From: Oceanihabitans sp.
Lineage (GTDB): Bacteria; Bacteroidota; Bacteroidia; Flavobacteriales; Flavobacteriaceae
Direction of reading: 5' to 3'
DNA: 9,443 nt
Assembly (NCBI GenBank): GCA_018067265.1
Contig: JAGPUY010000219.1
Location: forward strand, 1 to 9,443
The notes under the pieces: generated by a model
What the model saw: the letters and a program-made list of their open reading frames with translations, nothing else
Databases searched by the model: none
What the model was told of the DNA's origin: nothing
Program-made: the position numbers and the translations under genes
Shown here: positions 1 through 6,655 of the stretch, piece after piece
Layout of the letters: each line of letters begins with the position of its first letter
Position numbering within the stretch: the stretch's first letter is position 1

Positions 1-237
1 CCATATACCGAGGAAGAAATTGCTAATGCACAACAAGCCATGTTAGATCAAGGTACGCAAATTGAAAAAAACCTATATGCAGATCCTGATTTTGCGGAAA
101 CCTATGAAGCAGATAAAGCAGCTGGAGGTGCAGAATTTATAGAAATGCGTAATCGTGAAATTGTAGCTCTTATTGCTTACTTACAACGTTTAGGTACCGA
201 TATAAAAGTTAAAGATTTAGAAATCACTCAAAACTAG
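1..237 (+). CDS. ccoO: cbb3-type cytochrome c oxidase, CcoO C-terminus (partial, 5' end outside window)
   Basis: Frame 1 is open from the first base to TAG at 235-237 and gives the last 78 residues of a protein. The segment EMRNREIVALIAYLQRLGTD is the typical C-terminal helix of CcoO, the membrane-anchored mono-heme cytochrome c subunit that passes electrons to the catalytic subunit CcoN. The heme motif itself lies upstream and is not visible. In Bacteroidota CcoN and CcoO are commonly one fused polypeptide, so this may be the tail of a CcoNO fusion; the window cannot show that. ccoQ begins 4 bases after the stop and ccoP, ccoG and ccoH follow, which confirms the assignment. An internal ATG at 40 is not a start, because the homologous sequence continues upstream of it. 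Confidence 0.93.
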   Translation, partial: PYTEEEIANAQQAMLDQGTQIEKNLYADPDFAETYEADKAAGGAEFIEMRNREIVALIAYLQRLGTDIKVKDLEITQN

Positions 238-241
238 AATT

Positions 242-433
242 ATGCTAAAGTTTGTAAAAAATTATATGGACAGTATTTCTGGAATAGAAATATATCCAAT
301 CATATCCTTACTTATATTCTTCGGTTTTTTTGTAGTCCTATTTTTATGGGTATTTACAGCAAAAAAAGAATATATAGAAAGTGTAAGTAATTTACCATTA
401 GAATTAGATAACCAAAACCAATCCGAATTATGA
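242..433 (+). CDS. ccoQ: cbb3 oxidase small subunit CcoQ-like
   Basis: A 63-residue protein with one membrane helix at about residues 17-39 (rich in I, L, F and V), followed by a charged, probably cytoplasmic, tail that starts AKKEYIE. This is the usual architecture of CcoQ/FixQ, a small non-catalytic subunit that stabilises the cbb3 complex. Sequence conservation in this family is low, so the call rests mainly on size, topology and position between ccoO and ccoP. The start ATG is 4 bases after the ccoO stop. The stop overlaps the ccoP start in an ATGA arrangement (430-433), which suggests translational coupling. No other family fits better. Confidence 0.85.
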   Translation: MLKFVKNYMDSISGIEIYPIISLLIFFGFFVVLFLWVFTAKKEYIESVSNLPLELDNQNQSEL

Positions 434-1317
434 GAAATTTATTTCCGTCTTGGCTAAAGATACCAGTCCTGTTTTTTATCATTTTAGGCATTGTAGAATA
501 CTTTGTCGATTCTGGTACTAAACCAGCATTTATAGAGAAGCCAATCATTATGGTGTTCTTAATACTAGTGTTACTTATATTAATTGCTACAGAAGCTATT
601 GTAGGTTCTATGGCCAATATTCTATATCAGAGTTTAGACGAAGAAGGAAAAGCTAGATATGATGCATCCCAAGTAAAAACATCCAAACTGGTTACTTGGA
701 TTAACAAAACCTACACCAAATTACTTGGAGCGAAACCAATACAAGAAGAACACGAAATTATTCTTGACCATAATTACGATGGTATTAAAGAATTAGATAA
801 TGATCTTCCGCCATGGTGGATTTACAGTTTCTATGCTTCCATAATATTCGCTGTTGTCTATTTAGTAAGATTCGAAGTATTTAATGGTGAAAACCAGTAT
901 ATGGAATTAGAATCGGAATATGCACAAGCAAAAATTGATATTGAAGAATACAAAAAAACAGCAAAAGATCTAGTGGATTTTAATACCGTAGAATTGTTAA
1001 CGGATGCTTCTGATTTAAGTACAGGTAAAAAAATATTTACCGAAAACTGCGTCGCTTGTCATAAAGCAGATGGTGGCGGTGGAATTGGACCAAATCTAAC
1101 CGACAAACACTGGATTTTAGGTGGCGGAATTAAAAATGTATTTAAAACGGTTTCCGAAGGTGGACGTGATGGAAAAGGAATGATCTCTTGGAAACAAAGT
1201 TTAAAACCAGCAGAAATTGCGCAAGTAGCAAGTTATGTACTACAGTTTCAAGGTACAACACCTGCCGAACCTAAACCTGCAGAAGGCGATATTTGGGAAG
1301 AAACTACAAAAGAATAA
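430..1317 (+). CDS. ccoP: cbb3 oxidase cytochrome c subunit CcoP, single-heme form
   Basis: A 295-residue c-type cytochrome subunit of the cbb3 terminal oxidase, which reduces O2 with high affinity in the cytoplasmic membrane. Hydrophobic helices lie at about residues 9-27, 38-60 and 129-148; the last follows the conserved PPWWIY motif (127-132) that precedes the CcoP membrane anchor. The periplasmic cytochrome domain has one heme-binding motif, CVACH (207-211), and a likely distal ligand Met251 in GKGMISW. Many proteobacterial CcoP proteins have two CxxCH motifs; only one is present here, and that is the form expected for Bacteroidota. The two extra N-terminal helices are also part of this longer Bacteroidota-type protein. 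The gene overlaps ccoQ by 4 bases and is followed by a 60-base gap that holds a palindrome. Confidence 0.95.
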   Translation: MRNLFPSWLKIPVLFFIILGIVEYFVDSGTKPAFIEKPIIMVFLILVLLILIATEAIVGSMANILYQSLDEEGKARYDASQVKTSKLVTWINKTYTKLLGAKPIQEEHEIILDHNYDGIKELDNDLPPWWIYSFYASIIFAVVYLVRFEVFNGENQYMELESEYAQAKIDIEEYKKTAKDLVDFNTVELLTDASDLSTGKKIFTENCVACHKADGGGGIGPNLTDKHWILGGGIKNVFKTVSEGGRDGKGMISWKQSLKPAEIAQVASYVLQFQGTTPAEPKPAEGDIWEETTKE

Positions 1318-1330
1318 AACATTTTGAATA

Positions 1331-1363
1331 AGACCTGTCAGGTGTTTAAAACCGGACAGGTCT
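1331..1363. repeat. Intergenic palindromic repeat, copy 1
   Basis: The arms AGACCTGTC (1331-1339) and GACAGGTCT (1355-1363) pair perfectly over 9 bp. GGT/ACC pairing continues inside after one mismatch, around a TTTAAA centre. Closely related palindromes occur at 2808-2834 and 9256-9288. It sits between ccoP and ccoG with no long T run after it, so it looks more like a dispersed element than a dedicated terminator. It could still partly attenuate or stabilise the operon mRNA. Confidence 0.8.
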
Positions 1364-1377
1364 AAATAAAATAGATT

Positions 1378-2802
1378 TTGGAAACACAAGAAAACGAATC
1401 TTTTAGAGACACCATTGGTACCATCAATGAAGAAGGCGGTCGTGCTTGGGTATACCCCAAAAAACCTAGTGGTGCTTATTACAACAAACGAAAAATAGTT
1501 AGCTATGGTTTACTTATTTTTCTTATTGCTGCTCCTTTTATAAAAATAAATGGCAACCAGTTTTTACTGTTTAATATTCTAGAACGTCGCTTTAATATTT
1601 TTGGTTTACCATTTTGGCCACAAGACTTTTACTTATTTGTAATGTCTATGCTAATTGGTATTGTGTTTATCGCTTTATTCACCGTGAGTTTTGGACGTGT
1701 TTTTTGCGGTTGGATTTGCCCACAAACCATTTTTATGGAAATGGTTTTTAGACGTATTGAATACTGGATTGATGGCGACAGAAACAAACAACGCAAACTA
1801 GACAAACAAGAATGGAATGCCGAAAAAATTAGAAAACGCCTATTAAAATGGTTTATCTTTTTAGTAATCTCCTTTATTATTGCGAATGTCTTTTTAGCCT
1901 ATTTAATAGGAAGTGACAAACTTATAAATCATATTACAGATGGTCCTTTCGAACACCTAGGAACACTTTTTCCATTAATAATTTTTACCGCAGTATTCTA
2001 TTTTGTATTTGCTTGGTTTAGAGAACAAGTGTGCATTATTGCTTGTCCTTATGGTAGATTGCAAAGTGTATTACTGGACAACAAATCTATTGTAGTTGCT
2101 TACGATCATAAACGTGGTGAAGCAGAAAATGGACGAAAAAAATTCAGAAAAAACGAAGATAGAGAAGCTTTAGGTCATGGAGATTGTATCGATTGTTTAC
2201 AATGCGTAAATGTTTGCCCTACAGGAATTGATATTAGAAATGGTACGCAATTAGAATGTGTAAACTGTACTGCTTGTATTGATGAATGTGATCATATTAT
2301 GGATAGTATTAACCTTCCAAAAGGATTAATACGATTTGCTTCGGAAGATGAAATAGAAAAGAAAGAAAAATTCAAGATTACTGCAAGAATGAAAGGATAC
2401 ATTGCTGTTCTTACTATTCTTACTGGTATGTTATGCGGAATGCTGCTTTTAAGAAATGATGTAGAAGCTACCGTATTAAGACTTCCTGGGCAGTTATTTG
2501 AGCACAAAGGAGAAAACATAATTAGCAACGTTTTTACATTTAAGCTGGTAAATAAAACGACGAAGACTATTGAAAACATAAACTTCAAACTTAGAAAGCA
2601 AGAAGGAGAAATAAAAACGGTTTCTACTGCAGCTAATTTTGAAGTTCCTGCGCAAGGTTTGGCAGAAGGAACCCTATTTATTGAAATAGATAAAAGGAAA
2701 TTAAAAGGAGACAAAAGTAACCTTATGATTGAGGTGTATAGTGGTGATGAAATGATTGAAACCACTAGCGTTTACTTTTTAGGACCACGAAGTTATAATT
2801 AA
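1378..2802 (+). CDS. ccoG: cbb3 oxidase assembly protein CcoG (polyferredoxin, FixG family)
   Basis: A 474-residue membrane iron-sulfur protein. CcoG proteins are needed for cbb3 assembly and have been linked to reduction of Cu(II) to Cu(I) for the CuB site. Visible parts are membrane helices at about 40-60, 83-104, 156-178, 196-213 and 340-358; two membrane-proximal pairs, CGWICP (C110, C114) and CIIACP (C219, C223); and a ferredoxin domain with two CxxCxxCxxxC-type sets (C270, C273, C276, C280 and C294, C297, C300, C304). The C-terminal stretch at about 365-470 matches the Ig-like FixG domain. The start is TTG at 1378: an in-frame TAG lies at 1372-1374, the next Met codon is around residue 89 inside a helix, and the N-terminus (RDTIGTINEEG, YPKKPSG) is conserved in the family. 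No clear Shine-Dalgarno sequence precedes it. Confidence 0.96.
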   Translation: METQENESFRDTIGTINEEGGRAWVYPKKPSGAYYNKRKIVSYGLLIFLIAAPFIKINGNQFLLFNILERRFNIFGLPFWPQDFYLFVMSMLIGIVFIALFTVSFGRVFCGWICPQTIFMEMVFRRIEYWIDGDRNKQRKLDKQEWNAEKIRKRLLKWFIFLVISFIIANVFLAYLIGSDKLINHITDGPFEHLGTLFPLIIFTAVFYFVFAWFREQVCIIACPYGRLQSVLLDNKSIVVAYDHKRGEAENGRKKFRKNEDREALGHGDCIDCLQCVNVCPTGIDIRNGTQLECVNCTACIDECDHIMDSINLPKGLIRFASEDEIEKKEKFKITARMKGYIAVLTILTGMLCGMLLLRNDVEATVLRLPGQLFEHKGENIISNVFTFKLVNKTTKTIENINFKLRKQEGEIKTVSTAANFEVPAQGLAEGTLFIEIDKRKLKGDKSNLMIEVYSGDEMIETTSVYFLGPRSYN

Positions 2803-2807
2803 ATGAT

Positions 2808-2834
2808 CCTGCAAGGTTTTAAAAAACTTGTAGG
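2808..2834. repeat. Intergenic palindromic repeat, copy 2 (variant)
   Basis: An imperfect palindrome starts 5 bases after the ccoG stop. The arms CCTGCAAG (2808-2815) and CTTGTAGG (2827-2834) pair with one G-T pair, and TTT/AAA pairing continues towards the centre. The outline (CCTG, then GGTTTTAAAA, then the reverse) matches the repeats at 1331 and 9256. The inner arm bases differ on both sides, so pairing is kept. Confidence 0.65.
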
Positions 2835-2849
2835 TTTACAAAAAATGAA

Positions 2850-2865
2850 TTCTTGTTTACAAGAA
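2850..2865. repeat. Short inverted repeat in the ccoG-ccoH gap
   Basis: TTCTTGT (2850-2856) is the exact reverse complement of ACAAGAA (2859-2865), with a 2-base centre. It is the middle one of three hairpin-capable sequences packed into the 107-base gap between ccoG and ccoH. It is short and AT-rich, so it may be incidental. Confidence 0.4.
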
Positions 2866-2885
2866 GAATATTAACTAAAAAGAGA

Positions 2886-2903
2886 TTCCCACTATCGTGG
2901 GAA
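2886..2903 (+). promoter_or_regulatory. Hairpin directly before the ccoH start
   Basis: TTCCCAC (2886-2892) pairs perfectly with GTGGGAA (2897-2903) around a TATC loop. The stem ends 6 bases before the ccoH ATG, so the only G-rich stretch near the start (GTGGGA) is locked in the stem. This could limit ribosome access or mark a dispersed repeat; similar TTCCC...GGGAA palindromes are common in flavobacterial genomes. The structure is seen in the sequence; any regulatory role is inferred. Confidence 0.5.
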
Positions 2904-2909
2904 ATAAAT

Positions 2910-3356
2910 ATGAAAATAAATTGGGGAACAGGAATCGTAATCGCATTTGTAGCATTTATTAGTTTCATCATGTATTTTATTATCACCATGATGACAGATA
3001 GTAAATATGACCATGATTTAGTAGTCGAAGATTATTACAAACAAGAATTACAATTTCAAAACGAGATAAATAAAGAAACAAATGCGCAACACTTAGCAGA
3101 AAATATCTCTTGGAAAAAAACAGCAGAAGGTGTTATTATTATATTCCCAGAAAACCTTCAAAAAGAAAACATTACAGGAAAAGTGTTCCTATACAGACCA
3201 TCTAATAAACAATTTGATTTTGAAATTCCAATTTCACTGTCAAACCATAATTTGCTCATACCTGACAAACGTTTATTAGATGGTCGTTGGAACATTAAAG
3301 TAGATTGGCAATATAACGGAAAAAACTATCTCTACAAAAAAGAGATCCTTTACTAA
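2910..3356 (+). CDS. ccoH: CcoH/FixH-family cbb3 assembly protein
   Basis: A 148-residue protein with one N-terminal membrane helix (about residues 7-27, starting MKINWGTGIVIAF) and a periplasmic beta-rich domain. This is the FixH layout. The segment DLVVEDYYKQELQFQNEINK just after the helix is the recognisable FixH signature. CcoH-type proteins associate with the cbb3 complex and are needed for its assembly or stability. The start chosen is ATG 2910, because the family begins a few residues before the helix. A TTG at 2853 in the same frame would add 19 residues encoded by hairpin repeats and is not credible. The gene lies between ccoG and a TauE/SafE-like gene that starts 11 bases after its stop, so it is part of the same operon. 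Confidence 0.88.
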   Translation: MKINWGTGIVIAFVAFISFIMYFIITMMTDSKYDHDLVVEDYYKQELQFQNEINKETNAQHLAENISWKKTAEGVIIIFPENLQKENITGKVFLYRPSNKQFDFEIPISLSNHNLLIPDKRLLDGRWNIKVDWQYNGKNYLYKKEILY

Positions 3357-3367
3357 AACAAAAAAAT

Positions 3368-4069
3368 ATGCTTTGGTCTGCACTTATTTTTGGATTACTA
3401 GGAAGCTTCCATTGCGTTGGAATGTGTGGCCCTATTGCATTTATGTTGCCTGTAGACAGAAGCAATTCTATAAAAAAAGTCACACAAATATTTACCTATC
3501 ATATTGGTCGATTGTTAGCGTATTCGCTAATTGGTTTATTTTTCGGCTTGGTTGGAAAAAGTCTTTACATCTTCGGACTTCAGCAACAACTTTCTATCGT
3601 CATTGGAATATTAATGATCGTTGTAGTTATCCTTCCTGTGCAAACTTTCAATAAGTACAACTTCTCAAAACCTATTTATAAAATAATATCTAAAGTAAAA
3701 TCATCTTTAGGTAAAGCCTTAAAAAAGAAAACGGCAGACACCTTTTTAACCATTGGTTTTTTGAACGGGTTTTTACCTTGCGGATTAGTATATATGGCCG
3801 TTTTTGCTTCCTTAGCAATGCCAAACGCATGGCAAGGAAGTTTATATATGGCGCTGTTTGGTTTAGGTACCATCCCATTAATGACTTCTGCTATTTACTT
3901 AGGTAAATTTTTAAATACCAAAATGAAGCAACGTATTCAAAAAGGGATTCCTATTTTTGTAGTAATTATAGGATTATTATTTATTCTTCGTGGTTTAGGC
4001 CTAGGTATTCCTTACCTCTCACCTGCTCCAATAGTTGATGTTGCATCTAGTGCAATAGATTGTCACTAA
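3368..4069 (+). CDS. TauE/SafE (UreH/DsbD-like) membrane protein, probable cbb3 maturation factor
   Basis: A 233-residue polytopic protein with about six membrane helices in two halves. Each half opens with a cysteine motif: GSFHCVGMCGP near the N-terminus (H15, C16, M19, C20) and NGFLPCGLVY in the middle (P137, C138). This paired pattern is that of the UreH/DsbD-like branch of the TauE/SafE superfamily, not of true sulfite exporters. The proximity of His, Cys and Met in helix 1 would suit Cu(I) binding or thiol chemistry. The conserved place at the end of ccoNOQPGH operons in Bacteroidota points to copper delivery or redox maturation of the oxidase; that role is inferred. A further TYHIGR motif (H45) and a C-terminal DCH are potential ligands. 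A terminator overlaps the stop codon, so this is probably the last gene of the operon. Confidence 0.85.
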   Translation: MLWSALIFGLLGSFHCVGMCGPIAFMLPVDRSNSIKKVTQIFTYHIGRLLAYSLIGLFFGLVGKSLYIFGLQQQLSIVIGILMIVVVILPVQTFNKYNFSKPIYKIISKVKSSLGKALKKKTADTFLTIGFLNGFLPCGLVYMAVFASLAMPNAWQGSLYMALFGLGTIPLMTSAIYLGKFLNTKMKQRIQKGIPIFVVIIGLLFILRGLGLGIPYLSPAPIVDVASSAIDCH

Positions 4070-4083
4070 ATTAGTGGCTTTTT
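4062..4083 (+). terminator. Probable intrinsic terminator of the cco operon
   Basis: GTCACTA (4062-4068) pairs with TAGTGGC (4072-4078), including one G-T pair, around a 3-base loop, and is followed by TTTTT (4079-4083). The stem includes the stop codon of the preceding gene. It is short, so efficiency is uncertain. Confidence 0.5.
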
Positions 4084-4119
4084 ATAAAGCGTACTTCCTA
4101 TTCATATAAAAAAACAAAA

Positions 4120-5556
4120 ATGCCCTTCATGGACAATTCGCATAAATTGCAATTAAGTAAAGAAGAAATGAAACAATATGGTTATCAGGTAATCGATACT
4201 ATTGTTGAACATTTTGATACCGAAAATTCTAAAAAACCTGTTTCTCTAGCTTCTAGAGAAGAAATGGATTTGCTTTTTAAAACCGAAGCTCCTGAAGAAC
4301 CTACCAATTATAAAGAAGTATTAGACTTTGTTACTGCAAAAGTATTACCAAATAGCAGTATTGTTACCCATCCAAAATCCTATTCTTTTGTTCCCGGTCC
4401 AAGCAATTTTGTTAGTGTTATGGCAGATACTTTAGCTACCGGTTTCAATATATTTTCTGGTGGTTGGGCTGCTTCTCCCGCTGCTGCAGAATTAGAAATT
4501 GTAACCATGAACTGGTTATTAAAACTATTTAAATTTCCGACTAAAAAAGGTGGTGGCATTTTCACCAGTGGTGGTTCCATGGCGAATCTAACCGCATTGG
4601 TTACTGCAAGAAGACAACGTTGTGGCGACGATTTTTCGAAAGCTATTATTTATCTTTCCGATCAAGCACACTCTTCCAATATAAAAGCAATTCGTGTTTT
4701 AGGATTTAAAAAAGAACAAATACGAATTATCCCTACCGATATCGAGTTTAAAATGGCTATTAATAAACTTAAAAATGCCATTGCCAAAGATCGATTAGAA
4801 GGTTTACAACCGTTTTGTATTATCGCTTCCGCTGGAACAACAAATACAGGAACTGTAGATCCTTTAAACGAAATCGCTAAAATATGTAAGACCGAAAAAC
4901 TTTGGTTTCATATTGATGGTGCATATGGTGGAGCAGCCATTTTATCCAAAAAAGGAAGTCAGCTTTTAAAAGGAATTGAAAAGGCAGATTCGGTAGCAAT
5001 AGATCCGCATAAATGGTTATACCAACCTTATGAAATGGGTTGTTTATTAGTTAGAAATCATAAATGGTTAAGTGAAACTTTTACTGAAAAACCAGAGTAT
5101 TTAAGAGATATTGAAGGTAATGAATCGGAAATTAATTTTTACGATCATGGTATTCAATTGACAAGACGTTTTAGAGCTTTAAAGTTTTATATGTCTATGA
5201 AAACCTTCGGACTTTCCGCATTTAAAAAAGCGGTTTCCTATTCTATCGATTTAGCCGAAGAAGTAGAAGCAGATTTACGAAAAAGCGCGAATTGGGAAGT
5301 AGTTTCTCCCGCGACATTAGCGGTTATTAACTTTAGATATAATCCCATAGGAAAAAATTACTCAGAAAAACAATTAGATGCTATCAATCAAGAGATTTCA
5401 AAAAGAGTTGTGGACTCTAGAGAAGCATTATTAGTAACTACCGTTTTACAAAACCAAGTGGTTTTACGCATGTGCTTAATAAACCCAAGAACTACATTTG
5501 AAGATGTAAAAGACACCATAAAGACTTGTGAAGCTTTTGCTGTGGAGATTATTTAG
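4120..5556 (+). CDS. Group II PLP-dependent amino-acid decarboxylase, substrate unknown
   Basis: A 478-residue cytosolic enzyme of the aromatic-amino-acid/glutamate/diaminobutyrate decarboxylase family (fold type I). Visible features are the Schiff-base lysine K298 in DPHKWLYQP, the phosphate/pyridine-binding HIDGAYGG (D266), the ring-stacking His184 in DQAHSS, SAGTTNTGTVDP (237-248), and TSGGSMANL (149-157) in the cofactor pocket. The catalytic-loop tyrosine appears kept (Y327 in KPEYLRD), which favours decarboxylation over the aldehyde-synthase variants. At the position that is Gly in human AADC (PLGRRFR) this protein has Thr348 (QLTRRFR), so an aromatic substrate should not be assumed. ATG 4129 (MDNSHKLQL) is an equally good start. 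It is separated from the cco operon by a terminator and has no obvious pathway partner nearby. Confidence 0.88.
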   Translation: MPFMDNSHKLQLSKEEMKQYGYQVIDTIVEHFDTENSKKPVSLASREEMDLLFKTEAPEEPTNYKEVLDFVTAKVLPNSSIVTHPKSYSFVPGPSNFVSVMADTLATGFNIFSGGWAASPAAAELEIVTMNWLLKLFKFPTKKGGGIFTSGGSMANLTALVTARRQRCGDDFSKAIIYLSDQAHSSNIKAIRVLGFKKEQIRIIPTDIEFKMAINKLKNAIAKDRLEGLQPFCIIASAGTTNTGTVDPLNEIAKICKTEKLWFHIDGAYGGAAILSKKGSQLLKGIEKADSVAIDPHKWLYQPYEMGCLLVRNHKWLSETFTEKPEYLRDIEGNESEINFYDHGIQLTRRFRALKFYMSMKTFGLSAFKKAVSYSIDLAEEVEADLRKSANWEVVSPATLAVINFRYNPIGKNYSEKQLDAINQEISKRVVDSREALLVTTVLQNQVVLRMCLINPRTTFEDVKDTIKTCEAFAVEII

Positions 5557-5649
5557 TTTTTCATTAAAACATTAGGCTTAGCTGACTTTTATCATGTTTA
5601 ACTTTCCCGTTTTAAACTACCTTTATTGTAGAATTTAAAACAACAGATT

Positions 5650-6069
5650 ATGAAAAAAAGAACACCAGTTTCAGAAATAATGACCACAGATGTTATCACG
5701 CTTAATCATACCGATGATTTAGATATAGCAGAAAAATTATTCAAAAAAAATAACATTCGCCATATTCCTGTGGTAAGTGGAGCTAAAATAATTGGGATGC
5801 TCAGTTATACCGATTTGTTGCGTATTAGTTTTGCAGATGCCACAGATGAAGACGAACAAAACGTAGACACTGTAGTCTATAATATGTTTACTATTGAGCA
5901 AGTAATGGCTAAAAACCTGGTAAGTGTTTCTTCAAACACAACCATTTTAGAAGTTGCTAAAATACTATCAAAAAAAGAATTTCATGCCTTACCTGTTGTA
6001 GATCAAGATAAATTAGTTGGTATTGTAACCACTACAGATTTAATTGACTACTTGATAGAACAGTTTTAA
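5650..6069 (+). CDS. Stand-alone two-CBS-domain protein
   Basis: A 139-residue soluble protein made almost entirely of two CBS repeats, at about residues 5-60 (VSEIMTTDVITL ... HIPVVSGAKIIGMLSYTDLL) and 80-138 (IEQVMAKNLVSV ... ALPVVDQDKLVGIVTTTDLI). Such pairs form a Bateman module that usually binds adenosine nucleotides and senses energy or redox state, but no effector domain is attached, so its partner is unknown. An acidic linker (ATDEDEQ) joins the repeats. The gene probably has its own promoter in the 93-base gap upstream; the best -7-like sequence there is TACCTTTA at 5618-5625, without a convincing -33 element. A strong terminator follows, so it is likely monocistronic. Confidence 0.92.
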   Translation: MKKRTPVSEIMTTDVITLNHTDDLDIAEKLFKKNNIRHIPVVSGAKIIGMLSYTDLLRISFADATDEDEQNVDTVVYNMFTIEQVMAKNLVSVSSNTTILEVAKILSKKEFHALPVVDQDKLVGIVTTTDLIDYLIEQF

Positions 6070-6091
6070 TATATATAAGTAACAAAATTAG

Positions 6092-6125
6092 AAATCGCTT
6101 GGTAAAAATATCAAGCGATTTTTTT
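6092..6125 (+). terminator. Intrinsic terminator after the CBS gene
   Basis: AAATCGCTTG (6092-6101) pairs perfectly with CAAGCGATTT (6112-6121) over 10 bp, with a G-T and a T-A pair possible beyond, and the stem runs into a T tract (6119-6125). It is the clearest rho-independent terminator in the window and isolates the Rrf2 gene from upstream transcription. Confidence 0.88.
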
Positions 6126-6134
6126 AACAAATAA

Positions 6135-6162
6135 TTAATTAGGATAAATCTATCTTAATTAA
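6135..6162. promoter_or_regulatory. Predicted Rrf2-family operator upstream of its own gene
   Basis: A 28-base near-palindrome centred at 6148/6149, with the core GGATAAATCTATCT (6142-6155). TTAATTA and TAATTAA flanks mirror each other, and only two of the 14 base pairs in the dyad are mismatched. It covers the expected -33 region of the promoter whose -7 element is at 6172. Bound protein there should block RNA polymerase. The same core recurs as a perfect palindrome at 6656-6669 before the RIC gene. The symmetry is seen directly; the link to this Rrf2 protein is inferred. Confidence 0.7.
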
Positions 6163-6171
6163 AATATTGTT

Positions 6172-6179
6172 TATCTTTG
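6172..6179 (+). promoter_or_regulatory. Bacteroidota -7 promoter element of the Rrf2 gene
   Basis: TATCTTTG is a perfect match to the Bacteroidota sigma-A -7 consensus TAnnTTTG, 21 bases before the start codon, so the 5' leader would be short. No clear TTG -33 element is visible 19-23 bases upstream, where the palindromic operator lies instead. Confidence 0.65.
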
Positions 6180-6200
6180 TAAAAGAAAAAAAAGAATTAT

Positions 6201-6635
6201 ATGTTTTCGAAAGCTTGTGAATATGGAATAAGAGCATCTATTTTTATTGCGAAAAATTCGTTTGAAGGGAAACTAGTTTCTCCTAAAGAAATTTCGGAAG
6301 AAATAAATTCACCTAAAGCTTTTACTGCAAAAATCTTGCAAGCATTAGTTAGAAATGATCTTATTAAATCGGTAAAAGGTGCGCATGGCGGTTTCGTAAT
6401 CGATAAAGATGCTATTGCAACCATAAAGCTTACGCAAATAGTAGAAGCCATTGATGGCGACAAAATCTATAGTGGTTGTGGCTTAGGTTTAGAGATATGC
6501 GATGAAAATCATCCTTGTCCGGTACATGATAAATTCAAGGTGATACGCGATGAATTAAAGCACATGTTAGAAACTACCAATTTAGAAGAACTAGCATTAG
6601 GTATAAAATCTGGAGCTTCCTTTTTAAAGATCTAA
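6201..6635 (+). CDS. Rrf2-family transcriptional regulator, NsrR/IscR-like
   Basis: A 144-residue cytosolic repressor. The N-terminus MFSKACEYGIRASIFIA and the winged-helix segment PKEISEEINSPKAFTAKILQ (residues 28-47), followed by KGAHGGF (59-65), are standard Rrf2 features. Three cysteines, C93, C100 and C106, lie in the loop where NsrR and IscR bind an Fe-S cluster. The spacing is CX6CX5C, close to the usual pattern but with one extra residue in the first interval. NsrR-type proteins lose DNA binding when nitric oxide damages the cluster. The next gene encodes the NO-damage repair protein RIC, so an NsrR-like role is more likely than IscR-like control of cluster synthesis. Palindromes before this gene and before RIC support autoregulation and control of RIC. 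The start codon follows an A-rich leader rather than a Shine-Dalgarno sequence. Confidence 0.9.
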   Translation: MFSKACEYGIRASIFIAKNSFEGKLVSPKEISEEINSPKAFTAKILQALVRNDLIKSVKGAHGGFVIDKDAIATIKLTQIVEAIDGDKIYSGCGLGLEICDENHPCPVHDKFKVIRDELKHMLETTNLEELALGIKSGASFLKI

Positions 6636-6655
6636 AAAAAATTTGAATATAAATA

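Noticed and set aside
2292..2765. 157-codon open frame on the minus strand opposite the end of ccoG
   Set aside because: It lies fully antisense to the well-supported C-terminal half of ccoG, its protein resembles no family I recognise, and its composition is that of a reverse-strand shadow.
1331..2834. Repeated palindromes considered as a CRISPR array
   Set aside because: The copies are single, lie more than 1 kb apart between genes, and have no regular spacers or cas genes.
2853..2909. TTG-started 19-residue N-terminal extension of ccoH
   Set aside because: It is encoded by the hairpin repeats, has no counterpart in FixH-family N-termini, and ATG 2910 places the start a few residues before the membrane helix.
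3373..3654. 93-codon plus-strand frame inside the TauE/SafE-like gene
   Set aside because: It overlaps the conserved HCxGMCG coding region in another frame and shows no domain or initiation signal.
3368..4069. Sulfite exporter
   Set aside because: The family name is generic. The Cys motifs and the cbb3 operon position fit maturation or metal/thiol chemistry better, and no sulfur metabolism genes are nearby.
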